NCBI RefSeq assembly: GCF_001307275.1
Contig: NZ_CP012831.1
Location: 3,092,501 to 3,156,500, forward strand
DNA length: 64,000 nucleotides
From: Pseudomonas fluorescens
GTDB lineage: Bacteria; Pseudomonadota; Gammaproteobacteria; Pseudomonadales; Pseudomonadaceae
Reading direction: 5' to 3'
A program made the translations under genes and the position numbers. Every line of letters starts with the position of its first letter. Within the stretch, counting starts at the first letter, position 1. Shown piece by piece: positions 11,881-19,739 of this stretch. Under the pieces are notes generated by a model, which saw only the letters and a program-made list of their open reading frames with translations, had not been told where the DNA came from and made no database searches.

Positions 11881-12936
11881 ATGCCCCAACCGCGTCCCTA
11901 CAAAGTTGCACTCAACGGCTACGGCCGGATAGGTCGTTGCGTCTTGCGTGCGTTGTTCGAGCGAGGGGCCAAGGCCGATTTCGAGATCGTGGCGATCAAT
12001 GACCTGGCCGACATGGCCAGCATCGAATACCTGACACGCTTTGACTCCACCCACGGCCGGTTTCCCGGTGAAGTGCGGGTCGAGGGCGATTGTCTGCATA
12101 TCAATGGCGACTGCGTGAAAGTGCTGCGCAGCGCCACCCCCGAAGGCATCGATTGGGCGTCCCTGGGTGTCGATCTGGTGCTCGAATGTTCCGGTGCCTA
12201 CCACACCCGCGAAGACGGCCAGCGTTTTCTCGCGGCCGGCGCGCCTCGGGTGCTGTTCTCCCAGCCGATGGCCAGCGAAGCGGATGTCGACGCCACCATC
12301 GTCTACGGTGTGAACCAGGATTGCCTGACCGGCGAAGAGCTGCTGGTGTCCAACGCGTCCTGCACCACCAACTGCGGCGTGCCGCTGTTGCGCCTGCTGG
12401 ACCAGGCCATTGGTCTGGAATACGTGTCGATCACCACGATCCACTCGGCGATGAACGACCAGCCAGTGATCGACGCCTACCACCATGAGGACTTGCGCCG
12501 CACCCGTTCGGCGTTCCAATCGGTGATTCCGGTGTCCACTGGTCTGGCGCGCGGCATCGAACGGCTGCTGCCGGAACTTGCCGGGCGAATTCAGGCCAAA
12601 GCCGTGCGGGTGCCGACGGTCAACGTGTCCTGCCTCGACATCACGATGCAGACCGTGAGCGATACCGACGCCACCGAGGTCAACCGGATCCTGCGCGAAG
12701 CCGCCACCAGCGGCCCGCTCAAAGGCCTCTTGGCTTACACCGAGTTGCCTCACGCCAGTTGTGATTTTAACCATGACCCTCATTCGGCCATTGTCGATGC
12801 CAGCCAGACCCGTGTTTCCGGGCCGCGGCTTGTGAACATCCTGGCCTGGTTCGACAACGAATGGGGGTTTGCCAACCGAATGCTGGACGTTGCCGAGCAT
12901 TACCTGCAAACCGCTTCGAAAAAACCTGCTCTCTAA
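11881..12936 (+). CDS. epd: D-erythrose-4-phosphate dehydrogenase
   Basis: A 351-residue GAPDH-fold dehydrogenase. Epd oxidises erythrose 4-phosphate to 4-phosphoerythronate with NAD, the first step of the DXP-dependent pyridoxal phosphate pathway. Seen: the NAD-binding start KVALNGYGRIGRCVLRALFE, the catalytic cysteine in SNASCTTNCGVPLL, and the C-terminal AWFDNEWGFANRMLD. Placement between tkt (which makes erythrose 4-phosphate) and pgk is the classical epd-pgk-fba order. A true GAPDH cannot be fully excluded from motifs alone, but the sequence recalls Epd more than GapA. Confidence 0.92.
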   Translation: MPQPRPYKVALNGYGRIGRCVLRALFERGAKADFEIVAINDLADMASIEYLTRFDSTHGRFPGEVRVEGDCLHINGDCVKVLRSATPEGIDWASLGVDLVLECSGAYHTREDGQRFLAAGAPRVLFSQPMASEADVDATIVYGVNQDCLTGEELLVSNASCTTNCGVPLLRLLDQAIGLEYVSITTIHSAMNDQPVIDAYHHEDLRRTRSAFQSVIPVSTGLARGIERLLPELAGRIQAKAVRVPTVNVSCLDITMQTVSDTDATEVNRILREAATSGPLKGLLAYTELPHASCDFNHDPHSAIVDASQTRVSGPRLVNILAWFDNEWGFANRMLDVAEHYLQTASKKPAL

Positions 12937-12960
12937 ACAGTTACCCAGGAATTGCGACCC

Positions 12961-14124
12961 ATGACCGTGTTGAAGATGTCCGACCTCGATCTGCAAGGTA
13001 AGCGCGTACTGATCCGCGAAGACCTCAACGTCCCCGTCAAGGACGGTGTTGTCACCAGCGACGCGCGTATCCTGGCTTCGCTGCCGACCATCAAGCTGGC
13101 CTTGGAAAAAGGCGCGGCCGTGATGGTCTGCTCCCACCTGGGCCGCCCGACCGAAGGCGAGTTCTCGGCGGAAAACAGCCTCAAGCCGGTAGCCGATTAC
13201 TTGAGCCGTGCCCTGGGCCGCGACGTGCCGTTGGTCGCGGACTACCTGGGCGGCGTCGATGTGAAGGCCGGTGATGTCGTGCTGTTCGAAAACGTGCGCT
13301 TCAACAAGGGCGAGAAAAAGAACGCCGACGAATTGGCCCAGCAATACGCCGCCCTGTGCGACGTATTCGTGATGGACGCCTTCGGCACCGCTCACCGCGC
13401 CGAGGGTTCGACCCATGGCGTGGCGAAATTCGCCAAAGTCGCCGCCGCAGGCCCGTTGCTGGCGGCCGAACTGGACGCACTGGGCAAGGCACTGGGCTCG
13501 CCGGCCCAGCCGATGGCCGCCATTGTGGCCGGCTCCAAGGTCTCCACCAAGCTGGACGTGCTCAACAGCCTGAGCCAGGTGTGCAACCAGTTGATCGTCG
13601 GTGGCGGCATCGCCAACACGTTCCTCGCCGCCGCCGGTCACCCGGTCGGCAAATCCCTGTACGAGCCGGACCTGCTGGACACCGCCCGGGAAATCGCCGC
13701 CAAGGTCAGCGTACCGTTGCCGGTGGACGTGGTCGTGGCCAAGGAATTCGCTGAAAGCGCGACGGCCACCGTCAAGCTGGTGGCCGACGTGGCCGACGAC
13801 GACATGATCCTCGACATCGGCCCGCAAACCGCAGCCAACTTCGCCCAATTGCTGAAATCCTCCCAGACGATCCTGTGGAACGGCCCGGTCGGCGTGTTCG
13901 AGTTCGACCAGTTCGGCAACGGCACCAAGGTGTTGGCCCAGGCCATCGCCGAAAGCTCCGCGTTCTCTATCGCTGGCGGCGGCGACACCCTGGCGGCCAT
14001 CGACAAATATGGCGTGGCCGCGCAGATCTCCTACATTTCCACCGGTGGCGGCGCATTCCTCGAGTTCGTCGAAGGCAAAGTGTTGCCGGCCGTGGAAGTC
14101 CTGGAAAGCCGGGCCAAGGCCTGA
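12961..14124 (+). CDS. pgk: Phosphoglycerate kinase
   Basis: A 387-residue glycolytic/gluconeogenic kinase interconverting 1,3-bisphosphoglycerate and 3-phosphoglycerate with ADP/ATP. Seen: the substrate-binding start [16 protein letters not shown], the basic patch [34 protein letters not shown], and the nucleotide loop [17 protein letters not shown] 12961 follows AGGAATT; an in-frame ATG at 12952 is less likely. It lies 24 bases after epd, so the two are co-transcribed. Confidence 0.97.
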   Translation: MTVLKMSDLDLQGKRVLIREDLNVPVKDGVVTSDARILASLPTIKLALEKGAAVMVCSHLGRPTEGEFSAENSLKPVADYLSRALGRDVPLVADYLGGVDVKAGDVVLFENVRFNKGEKKNADELAQQYAALCDVFVMDAFGTAHRAEGSTHGVAKFAKVAAAGPLLAAELDALGKALGSPAQPMAAIVAGSKVSTKLDVLNSLSQVCNQLIVGGGIANTFLAAAGHPVGKSLYEPDLLDTAREIAAKVSVPLPVDVVVAKEFAESATATVKLVADVADDDMILDIGPQTAANFAQLLKSSQTILWNGPVGVFEFDQFGNGTKVLAQAIAESSAFSIAGGGDTLAAIDKYGVAAQISYISTGGGAFLEFVEGKVLPAVEVLESRAKA

Positions 14125-14155
14125 GGCTGCGTTGACCAGGCAAAGGAGTGTTCTG

Positions 14156-14380
14156 ATGGTCAAGACGTTCACGTTGCTGCTGGCGACAACGATGCTGGTG
14201 GCTTGCTCGAGCAGGCCGGAGGCTCCGGCCTCGCAGACCGACACGCCGACGCCCGAAGAAGGCTGTTACCAGGCCGACTGGCAGGCCGAGACGAATCCGG
14301 TGCTGAACAAGCGTTCCGGACCGGACGGCCTGGACAAATACGAGACGCAAACCCCGGCCAAGGAACATGGTTGTCCTTGA
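14156..14380 (+). CDS. Small lipoprotein, unknown function
   Basis: A 74-residue protein with signal peptide and lipobox LVAC (cysteine at about residue 17), followed by a Pro/Thr-rich linker and a short C-terminal half with two cysteines (GCYQADW and EHGCP) that could pair. The strong ribosome site AAAGGAG precedes ATG 14156. It sits inside the pgk-fba interval. I do not recognise a family. Confidence 0.75.
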   Translation: MVKTFTLLLATTMLVACSSRPEAPASQTDTPTPEEGCYQADWQAETNPVLNKRSGPDGLDKYETQTPAKEHGCP

Positions 14381-14436
14381 CGGGTCTGACTCTTAACTCA
14401 TGGCAGGCGGCGTGTGCCGTCCGTCGAGGAACACGG

Positions 14437-14772
14437 ATGAAAGGCTTGATCGCCGTTATGGCGTTGGCATTGCTGGCCGGTTGTTCGCAACTGGGTTTTT
14501 TGCAGTCGTCCGAGCCCGTTGCAGAGGGCTGGACGAGCTGGACCTGTGACAGCGAGGCCAAAGTGCTCTGGCGCTACACCGATGCCACCCGCAAGGAAGT
14601 CGATGTACGCCTGGGCGGCGCCGATAAGGTTTATCGCCTCAAGCTTGAACCGGGTGCTGAAGGTTCGCTGTACAGCGATGACATGCTGGCCTTTCACGTC
14701 AAGGGTGAGGAAGGCCTGGTTTACTGGGTCGCCACCAATGACTTGATTGGGCGTGGTTGCAAGGCGCAGTAA
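14437..14772 (+). CDS. MliC-like lipoprotein (inhibitor of c-type lysozyme)
   Basis: A 111-residue lipoprotein with lipobox LLAGC at about residues 12-16. The mature part resembles MliC/PliC: an early WTCDSEAKVLWRY strand, GADKVYRLKLEPGAEGSLYSD in the middle, and a late cysteine (GRGCKAQ) that could disulfide-bond with the WTC cysteine. Family members block c-type lysozyme at the bacterial surface. ATG 14437 follows GAGGAAC. Its position between pgk and fba and its small lipoprotein neighbour suggest they ride in the same transcript. Family assignment is moderate. Confidence 0.7.
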   Translation: MKGLIAVMALALLAGCSQLGFLQSSEPVAEGWTSWTCDSEAKVLWRYTDATRKEVDVRLGGADKVYRLKLEPGAEGSLYSDDMLAFHVKGEEGLVYWVATNDLIGRGCKAQ

Positions 14773-14819
14773 TACGATTGAACTGATCCACACAGATCCA
14801 AATGTGGGGGCAGATCCAG

Positions 14820-14909
14820 TGTGGGAGCGAGCTTGCTCGCGATAGCGGTGTACCAGGCAACAGTGATGTTGAATGTACCGCCCTCATCGCGAGCAAGCTC
14901 GCTCCCACA
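14820..14909. repeat. REP doublet, type GAGCAAGCTCGC
   Basis: Inverted 24-base arms at 14820-14843 and 14886-14909 lie in the 274-base gap before fba. They split the lipoprotein genes from fba. Confidence 0.9.
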
Positions 14910-15046
14910 GGGATCGCGTCAGTATTTGGGTTTAGCGATACCGAACACGCAGCTCGGGCCAACCCCCGATCCGCAATGACTTGAATAGCCGCCGCCGCTC
15001 CGGCAGGCTGGCACGATTAACGACCCTCGACCGGGAGAGAGACACA

Positions 15047-16111
15047 ATGGCACTTATCAGCATGCGTCAGATGCTGGACCACGCAGCCGAGTTCGGCTAC
15101 GGCGTTCCAGCCTTTAACGTCAACAACCTTGAGCAGATGCGCGCCATCATGGAAGCCGCTGACAAGACTGACTCTCCGGTGATCGTCCAGGCTTCGGCCG
15201 GTGCCCGCAAATACGCCGGCGCGCCGTTCCTGCGTCACCTGATCCTGGCGGCGATCGAAGAATTCCCGCACATCCCGGTGTGCATGCACCAGGACCACGG
15301 CACCAGCCCGGACGTCTGCCAGCGCTCCATCCAACTGGGCTTCAGCTCGGTGATGATGGACGGTTCCCTGGGTGAAGACGGCAAGACCCCGACCGACTAC
15401 GAATACAACGTCCGCGTTACCCAGCAGACCGTGGCCATGGCCCACGCCTGCGGCGTTTCCGTGGAAGGTGAGCTGGGTTGCCTGGGTTCGCTGGAAACCG
15501 GCATGGCCGGTGAAGAAGACGGCATCGGTGCCGAAGGCGTGCTGGACCACAGCCAGATGCTGACCGACCCGGAAGAAGCGGCGGACTTCGTCAAGAAAAC
15601 CCAGGTCGACGCCCTGGCCATCGCCATCGGCACCAGCCACGGCGCTTACAAGTTCACCAAGCCACCTACCGGCGACGTGCTGGCTATCGACCGCATCAAG
15701 GAAATCCACAAGCGCATCCCCAACACCCACTTGGTGATGCACGGTTCGTCCTCGGTACCGCAAGAGTGGCTGGCGATCATCAACCAGTACGGCGGCGACA
15801 TCAAGGAAACCTACGGCGTGCCGGTTGAAGAAATCGTCGAAGGCATCAAGTACGGCGTGCGCAAGGTCAACATCGACACTGACCTGCGTCTGGCCTCTAC
15901 CGGTGCCATGCGTCGTTTGATGGCGACCAACCCGAGTGAGTTTGATCCGCGTAAGTTCTTTGGCGCTACTGTGACGGCCATGCGTGATGTGTGCATTGCG
16001 CGGTATGAGGCGTTTGGGACTGCCGGTAATGCTTCGAAGATCAAGCCGATCTCGCTGGAAGCGATGTATCAGCGGTATTTGAAGGGTGAGTTGAACGCCA
16101 AGGTTAACTAA
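15047..16111 (+). CDS. fba: Class II fructose-bisphosphate aldolase, Calvin-cycle subtype
   Basis: Zinc-dependent aldolase splitting or forming fructose 1,6-bisphosphate. The 354-residue length fits the subtype. Seen: [16 protein letters not shown] at the start, the zinc and substrate region [30 protein letters not shown], and [10 protein letters not shown] with the later [17 protein letters not shown] 15047 follows GGGAGAGAGACACA. A strong intrinsic terminator follows at 16133, ending the carbon-metabolism block. Confidence 0.97.
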   Translation: MALISMRQMLDHAAEFGYGVPAFNVNNLEQMRAIMEAADKTDSPVIVQASAGARKYAGAPFLRHLILAAIEEFPHIPVCMHQDHGTSPDVCQRSIQLGFSSVMMDGSLGEDGKTPTDYEYNVRVTQQTVAMAHACGVSVEGELGCLGSLETGMAGEEDGIGAEGVLDHSQMLTDPEEAADFVKKTQVDALAIAIGTSHGAYKFTKPPTGDVLAIDRIKEIHKRIPNTHLVMHGSSSVPQEWLAIINQYGGDIKETYGVPVEEIVEGIKYGVRKVNIDTDLRLASTGAMRRLMATNPSEFDPRKFFGATVTAMRDVCIARYEAFGTAGNASKIKPISLEAMYQRYLKGELNAKVN

Positions 16112-16132
16112 GGCTTCCTTCAGTGGTGTGAG

Positions 16133-16159
16133 AAAACCCGCAGTGATGCGGGTTTTTTT
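16133..16159 (+). terminator. Intrinsic terminator of fba
   Basis: Ten-bp stem AAAACCCGCA / TGCGGGTTTT with a GTGA loop, followed by a run of T, 22 bases after the fba stop codon. Confidence 0.92.
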
Positions 16160-16172
16160 GTGTTTGGGATTT

Positions 16173-16495
16173 GTGTGTATATCCGTTTCTTGGGTAACGG
16201 CGGCTTATGGTTCCGCTCTTACAGCGGGTCACTTTTGAGAAGCGCAAAAGTAACCAAAACGCTTTATGCCCCACCACTCGGCACCTCGCCTAGGCTCGGT
16301 GTGCCCTCACTCCGGCATTGCTCCGTGGGCCGCCGCGAAGGGCCATCCATGGCCCAACGCGGCTAACCCGGCATCCATGCCGGGTTGCCCACTCCACAAT
16401 GCCTGCGTTCGGCCATCGTGGTTAACGGGGCGCCCGAGATCAACGTCCTCCGCGAGGCGGCCTGAGAGCCGACCTGGTTTAGGGTGAACGCGTTC
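16173..16495 (+). repeat. Copy A of a roughly 320-bp structured repeat element
   Basis: From GTGTGTATATCCG to about 16495 this stretch repeats, in inverted orientation and at roughly 80-85% identity by eye, at 17400-17720. It folds into a hairpin (arms TCACTTTTG and CAAAAGTA) and then a three-way junction at 16314-16403: outer stem GGCATTG/CAATGCC; inner arm GCCGCG-GGGCCAT/ATGGCCC-CGCGGC; inner arm AACCCGGCAT/ATGCCGGGTT. Both inner arms have a CC loop. Short reading frames inside it look incidental. It is followed by a single REP arm at 16500. Confidence 0.8.
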
Positions 16496-16499
16496 CTCC

Positions 16500-16522
16500 T
16501 GTGGGAGCGAGCTTGCTCGCGA
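16500..16522. repeat. Solitary REP arm
   Basis: One unpaired copy of the GTGGGAGCGAGCTTGCTCGC arm immediately beyond structured repeat copy A. A shorter GAGCAAGCTTGCTTC remnant at 16552-16566 may be its decayed partner. Confidence 0.75.
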
Positions 16523-16576
16523 AGGCGGTGTCACTGTCGACGAGGATGTTGAGCAAGCTTGCTTCTTAGGGGCGCT

Positions 16577-16861
16577 TTACTGCCCTTCGAGCCCGCGCTG
16601 TTCAATCACTCCAAAAACATCCGCTACATCCTGGACCATGATTCGGGCGATGTTGGTGATGGTGTTGATGTCGGTCTCGGCCGAATCGCGCAGTGTGGTG
16701 CAGGCCATGAGCGTCAGGTAGTCGAGGGTGGCGTGCAGGCGCTCGCTGGCGCAAGCGTGGAGTTCGGGCAGTGGGGCGGTTTTATCGATGAACAGGACGG
16801 GGTGGGTGGTGGCGATTGGGGTTAGCGGGGTGAAGCTGCTGGACGATTGATTCGACGTCAT
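16577..16861 (-). CDS. Small DUF6124-like protein
   Basis: A 94-residue soluble protein without signal or membrane segment. The polar N-terminal third (Ser/Thr rich) is followed by a probable helical pair: LHACASERLHATLDYLTLMA and DINTITNIARIMVQDVADVF. This pattern recalls the DUF6124/DUF3077 small proteins found in many copies in fluorescent pseudomonads; function unknown. GAGGAATT precedes ATG 16861. Just upstream lies a terminator-like hairpin (16880-16923), so expression may be attenuated. It is enclosed by the two inverted copies of a structured repeat. Confidence 0.65.
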   Translation of the reverse strand: MTSNQSSSSFTPLTPIATTHPVLFIDKTAPLPELHACASERLHATLDYLTLMACTTLRDSAETDINTITNIARIMVQDVADVFGVIEQRGLEGQ

Positions 16862-16879
16862 AAGGTTTAATTCCTCAAG

Positions 16880-16923
16880 AAAAAAGAAATGCCACCTTTT
16901 CGCTGCGAAACAAACGGGTGGCA
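16880..16923 (-). promoter_or_regulatory. Attenuator-like hairpin in the leader of the DUF6124 gene
   Basis: On the reverse strand TGCCACC pairs with GGTGGCA around an inner hairpin TTTCGC-A-GCGAAA and is followed by TTTCTTTTTT. The ribosome site and ATG of the DUF6124 gene come only about 10 bases later. This is a terminator directly ahead of a coding start, as in transcription attenuation. Confidence 0.6.
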
Positions 16924-17152
16924 GCTACGCGCGGGTTCGCAGACCGAAGAGGAATCAAACTCGGCAGACCCAAAGATCTCCCGCGCGCAACCGCCATAAA
17001 ATGAACGCGGGCAAGTTTGCCTGAATTTTCATTCGACGGTGTATTCCTCAATGGGCTGCGAAACCCTCCCACCGACCAAAGCCAGTAGGTGAACCAAACT
17101 ATAGAAGGGGATTTTTGACGCAACAACCGACCTGTAGGACGCCCACAACCCC

Positions 17153-17275
17153 TGTGGCGAGGGAGCTTGCTCCCGCCCGGTGGCGCAGCCGCCGTAAATC
17201 CTGGTCATGGGACCGGTCTGACGAAAAGAGGGGGCTGCTTCGCAGCCCAGCGGGGATAAATCCCCTCGCCACAAA
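17153..17275. repeat. Palindromic repeat of the GTGGCGAGGG family
   Basis: Outer arms TGTGGCGAGGGAGCTTGCTC and TCCCCTCGCCACA enclose a second inverted pair. This is a different family from the GTGGGAGC REPs and is also seen as the outer arms at 44953-45117 and 54683-54846. It belongs to the 538-base non-coding interval 16862-17399, where I see no further gene. Confidence 0.75.
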
Positions 17276-17364
17276 GGGGGAGTTCCTACGAGATTTTCAG
17301 AAGGCCGGGGGAACGATCAAAATCTCCGACCATCCCACAAATCCTAGTCGGCTGTCAGGCCGCC

Positions 17365-17388
17365 ATCGCGAGCAAGCTCGCTCCCACA
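17365..17388. repeat. Solitary REP arm
   Basis: A single ATCGCGAGCAAGCTCGCTCC arm next to structured repeat copy B. It mirrors the solitary arm beside copy A, so the whole 16.17-17.72 kb block is roughly symmetric. Confidence 0.75.
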
Positions 17389-17399
17389 ATTGGATCGGA

Positions 17400-17720
17400 G
17401 TACGAGCGTGATAGCCAGGCCGGCTGTCAGGCCGCCTCGCGCCGGCTTTTGATCTAGGGCGCCCCGTTAACCACGATGGCCGAACGTAGGTATTGCGCAG
17501 TGGGCACCTCGGCATGGATGCCGAGGTAGCCGCGCTGGGCCATGGATGGCCCTTCGCGGCGGCCCACGGAGCAATGCCTACGTTCGGGCATGCCGAGCCT
17601 AGGCGAGGCACCGAGTGGTGGGGCAAAGCGTTTTTGGTTACTTTTGGCGCTCTTCCAAAAGTGACCCGCCGTAAGGGCGGAACCGTAAGCCGCCGTTACC
17701 GCAGCAACGGATATACACAC
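17400..17720 (-). repeat. Copy B of the structured repeat element, inverted
   Basis: Inverted relative to copy A and ending at CGGATATACACAC. Its three-way junction is at 17481-17586: the outer stem is extended (CGAACGTAGG pairing with CCTACGTTCG), and the inner arm reads ACCTCGGCAT/ATGCCGAGGT where copy A has AACCCGGCAT/ATGCCGGGTT. Two base pairs have changed on both sides, which is covariation and implies selection on the fold. Confidence 0.8.
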
Positions 17721-17746
17721 GGTATCTCTCTATCGAAAGCCCACAA

Positions 17747-18415
17747 TCAAGTGTTGTGATCGATATCCAACTTGCTGAACGTCACCTTCCCACCTTCGCT
17801 GGTATAGCCACTGTTGTCCTGCACATACACACCAGCCTTGAAGTACAACGGCTTGACCTTCCATTTGGAACTGATGGTGGTGTACCAACTACGACCCGCC
17901 GCAGTAATGCCTAGGTCACCCGTACGATCAAGGTGGAGCCGGTAACTGAAGGACTGAGCCAGCTTCACGCCGGACGCGACGGTAATAACCCGACCCTCAT
18001 CGTCATCGGGACGCATGCGGACCTTGGCAACGATGTCGCCAGTCTTGCCGTCATCCTTGTACTGGTACTCCAGTTTCACCATGGGCTTGCTGCTGTCCTT
18101 GGCATGAATCTGCCCGATCACGATCTTGCCGCTGCTGGGCACCTGGTTGACCACCAGGGTCGCGCTCAATTTATTGTCGGCGTCAGGGTAGACCCAGTTG
18201 CGCAAGGTGCCGTCTTTATAGGTTTCCCGTAATTCACTGCGCGGGTAGATCGCGTTTTCGGTCTTGGTGCCGGTGACAGGCGACCAGAAGTACACCGTGC
18301 TGCCTTCTGAGTTGAAGTACTTATCCTTGAACCCATCCACCAGTCGAGGCGTTTCGATGGTCTTCGGTGGGCTGCCCTCGGGGATGCTCAGGTTCCAGGT
18401 TGCAAGATCGACCAT
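17747..18415 (-). CDS. PL7 family polysaccharide (alginate) lyase, copy 1
   Basis: A 222-residue PL7 jelly-roll lyase that cleaves alginate by beta-elimination. Conserved strands: SELRETYKDGTLRNW (RxELR), IVIGQIHAKD (QIH, catalytic His) and YFKAGVYVQDNSG (YFKAGxYxQ, catalytic Tyr). There is no signal peptide, as in my memory of P. aeruginosa PA1167, to which the N-terminus DLATWNLSIPEGSPP is very similar. ATG 18415 follows AGAAAGGA; an open frame extends to 18493 without homology. It is a tandem paralogue of the gene at 18750-19418 (same length, roughly 70% identical by eye). Confidence 0.92.
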   Translation of the reverse strand: MVDLATWNLSIPEGSPPKTIETPRLVDGFKDKYFNSEGSTVYFWSPVTGTKTENAIYPRSELRETYKDGTLRNWVYPDADNKLSATLVVNQVPSSGKIVIGQIHAKDSSKPMVKLEYQYKDDGKTGDIVAKVRMRPDDDEGRVITVASGVKLAQSFSYRLHLDRTGDLGITAAGRSWYTTISSKWKVKPLYFKAGVYVQDNSGYTSEGGKVTFSKLDIDHNT

Positions 18416-18749
18416 GTTCGGATCCTTTCTGAGAAGAAGAAATGATTTACGCCACAGCCGGAGGGCTCTAAGACGCGCTTTTGCTGAGGCCAAAAAGGGG
18501 GCGCGAACGTGTATTTGGCACGTTCGTACGGCGGAGGGTTGGCGTCAACAGTCCGTCAGAGTTGCGTTTGCCGGTTTGGTGCCCGAGATAGGCGACCGTT
18601 AGTCGGCTAGTAGGAATTTTTCGGGAACATGGCGATATGGCATCTGTCTATGGCGCCCTGTTGTGGGGCGTCAAACAACCCATAGGGAGGTTTTTGTCGC
18701 ACGAGGCAAGCAGCGTTCCTTGCTGCTATGGCGCTACGAGAGGGCGCAA
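18416..18749. promoter_or_regulatory. Upstream region of PL7 copy 1, duplicated with the gene
   Basis: This 334-base gap shares blocks with the region before PL7 copy 2. One is GCCGACTAACGGTC at nearly identical distances from the starts (about 190 bases). Another is a GACGCCAACCCTCCGCCGTACG-like block (here split by substitutions) nearer the gene. The promoter was therefore duplicated with the coding region. No clear sigma-70 pair was found. Confidence 0.55.
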
Positions 18750-19418
18750 TCAGAGGTTGTGATCGATATCCAGCATGCTGAAGGTCACTTTCCCGCCTTC
18801 GGTGACGTAGCCGGTGTTGTCTTGCACATACACGCCTGCCTTGAAGTACAGCGGCTTGTCGCTCCAGGTGTTGCTGATGTTGGTATTCCACTGATAGCCG
18901 GCGCCGTTGATGGTCAGGACGCCGGCGGGGCTGAGGTGAATCAGGTAGGAGAACGACTGGTTCAGCTTGATGCCCGTGGCGATGGTGATGACCTGGCCCG
19001 ATTCGTCATCGGGGCGTATGCGGACCTTGGCGACGATGTTGCCGGTGGAGCTGTAGGTCTTGTACTGGTACTCCAGCTTCACCATGGGGCTGGTGCTGTC
19101 CTTGGCGTGGATTTGGCCGATCACGATCTTGCCGCTGCTGGGCACCTGGCTGACGGTCAGGGTCGCGGCCAGTTTGTTGTCCGCCGCCGAATACAGCCAG
19201 TTGCGCAATGTACCGTTGCTGTAGGTCTCCCGCAGTTCGCTGCGCGGGTAGATCGCGTTTTCCGTCTTGGCGCCGGTCACCGGTGCCCAGAAGAACAGGG
19301 TCCCGGTTTCGGAGTTGAAGTATTGGTCCTTGAACCCCTGTACCAGCAGCGGGGTTGAAATGGTTGCCGGTGGGCTGCCCTCGGGGATGCTCAAGTTCCA
19401 GGTGGCGAGATCGATCAT
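18750..19418 (-). CDS. PL7 family polysaccharide (alginate) lyase, copy 2
   Basis: A 222-residue paralogue of the preceding lyase, same strand, 334 bases upstream. It keeps the RSELRET motif, QIH in IVIGQIHAKD, and the YFKAGVYVQDNTG active-site strand. Differences cluster in surface loops such as the segment after YQYKT. ATG 19418 lies behind a TAGGATCCGGAC ribosome-site region that resembles the other copy. Both lack signal peptides, so export, if any, would be non-classical; oligomer degradation in the cell is an alternative. Confidence 0.92.
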   Translation of the reverse strand: MIDLATWNLSIPEGSPPATISTPLLVQGFKDQYFNSETGTLFFWAPVTGAKTENAIYPRSELRETYSNGTLRNWLYSAADNKLAATLTVSQVPSSGKIVIGQIHAKDSTSPMVKLEYQYKTYSSTGNIVAKVRIRPDDESGQVITIATGIKLNQSFSYLIHLSPAGVLTINGAGYQWNTNISNTWSDKPLYFKAGVYVQDNTGYVTEGGKVTFSMLDIDHNL

Positions 19419-19739
19419 GTCCGGATCCTACGTAACGAAGCGAAAAAAGTTGAAGCCCTGGCGCGGGCTCTAACTCGCGCGTTGTGGGCGTGTTGATCAC
19501 GCAGGATGGGTGTTTTTCGACAACCGTCCGGCGGATGATTGACGTCAATTGTTCGTCGTCGGTGTCTTTGCAGTTTTTGTGCCCGAGGTGGGTGACCGTT
19601 AGTCGGCTATTTCGGGCTTTGTCTGGATGATGGCGCGATGACACCTACTGCTTTTCAAAATCCCGGTCTAGAGTGAGGGGACAGTATTTGTCCGATTTGC
19701 TACGTAAAAACGGACGTGGCGCCCGATAAGAGAAGCAGC
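19419..19739. promoter_or_regulatory. Intergenic region between PL7 copy 2 and the GGDEF-EAL gene
   Basis: A 321-base divergent intergenic region. It contains the second copy of the conserved block (19579-19609, GACCGTTAGTCGGCTA on the plus strand) and the palindrome ATTGACGTCAAT around 19540-19551. It probably holds the promoters of both flanking genes. No gene seen. Confidence 0.5.

Noticed and set aside
16266..17626. Short open frames in the structured repeat (for example 16266-16487 plus and 17297-17626 minus) with a shared peptide
   Set aside because: The peptide is shared only because the DNA repeat is. The stems covary in pairs and the frames have no ribosome sites, so coding is unlikely.
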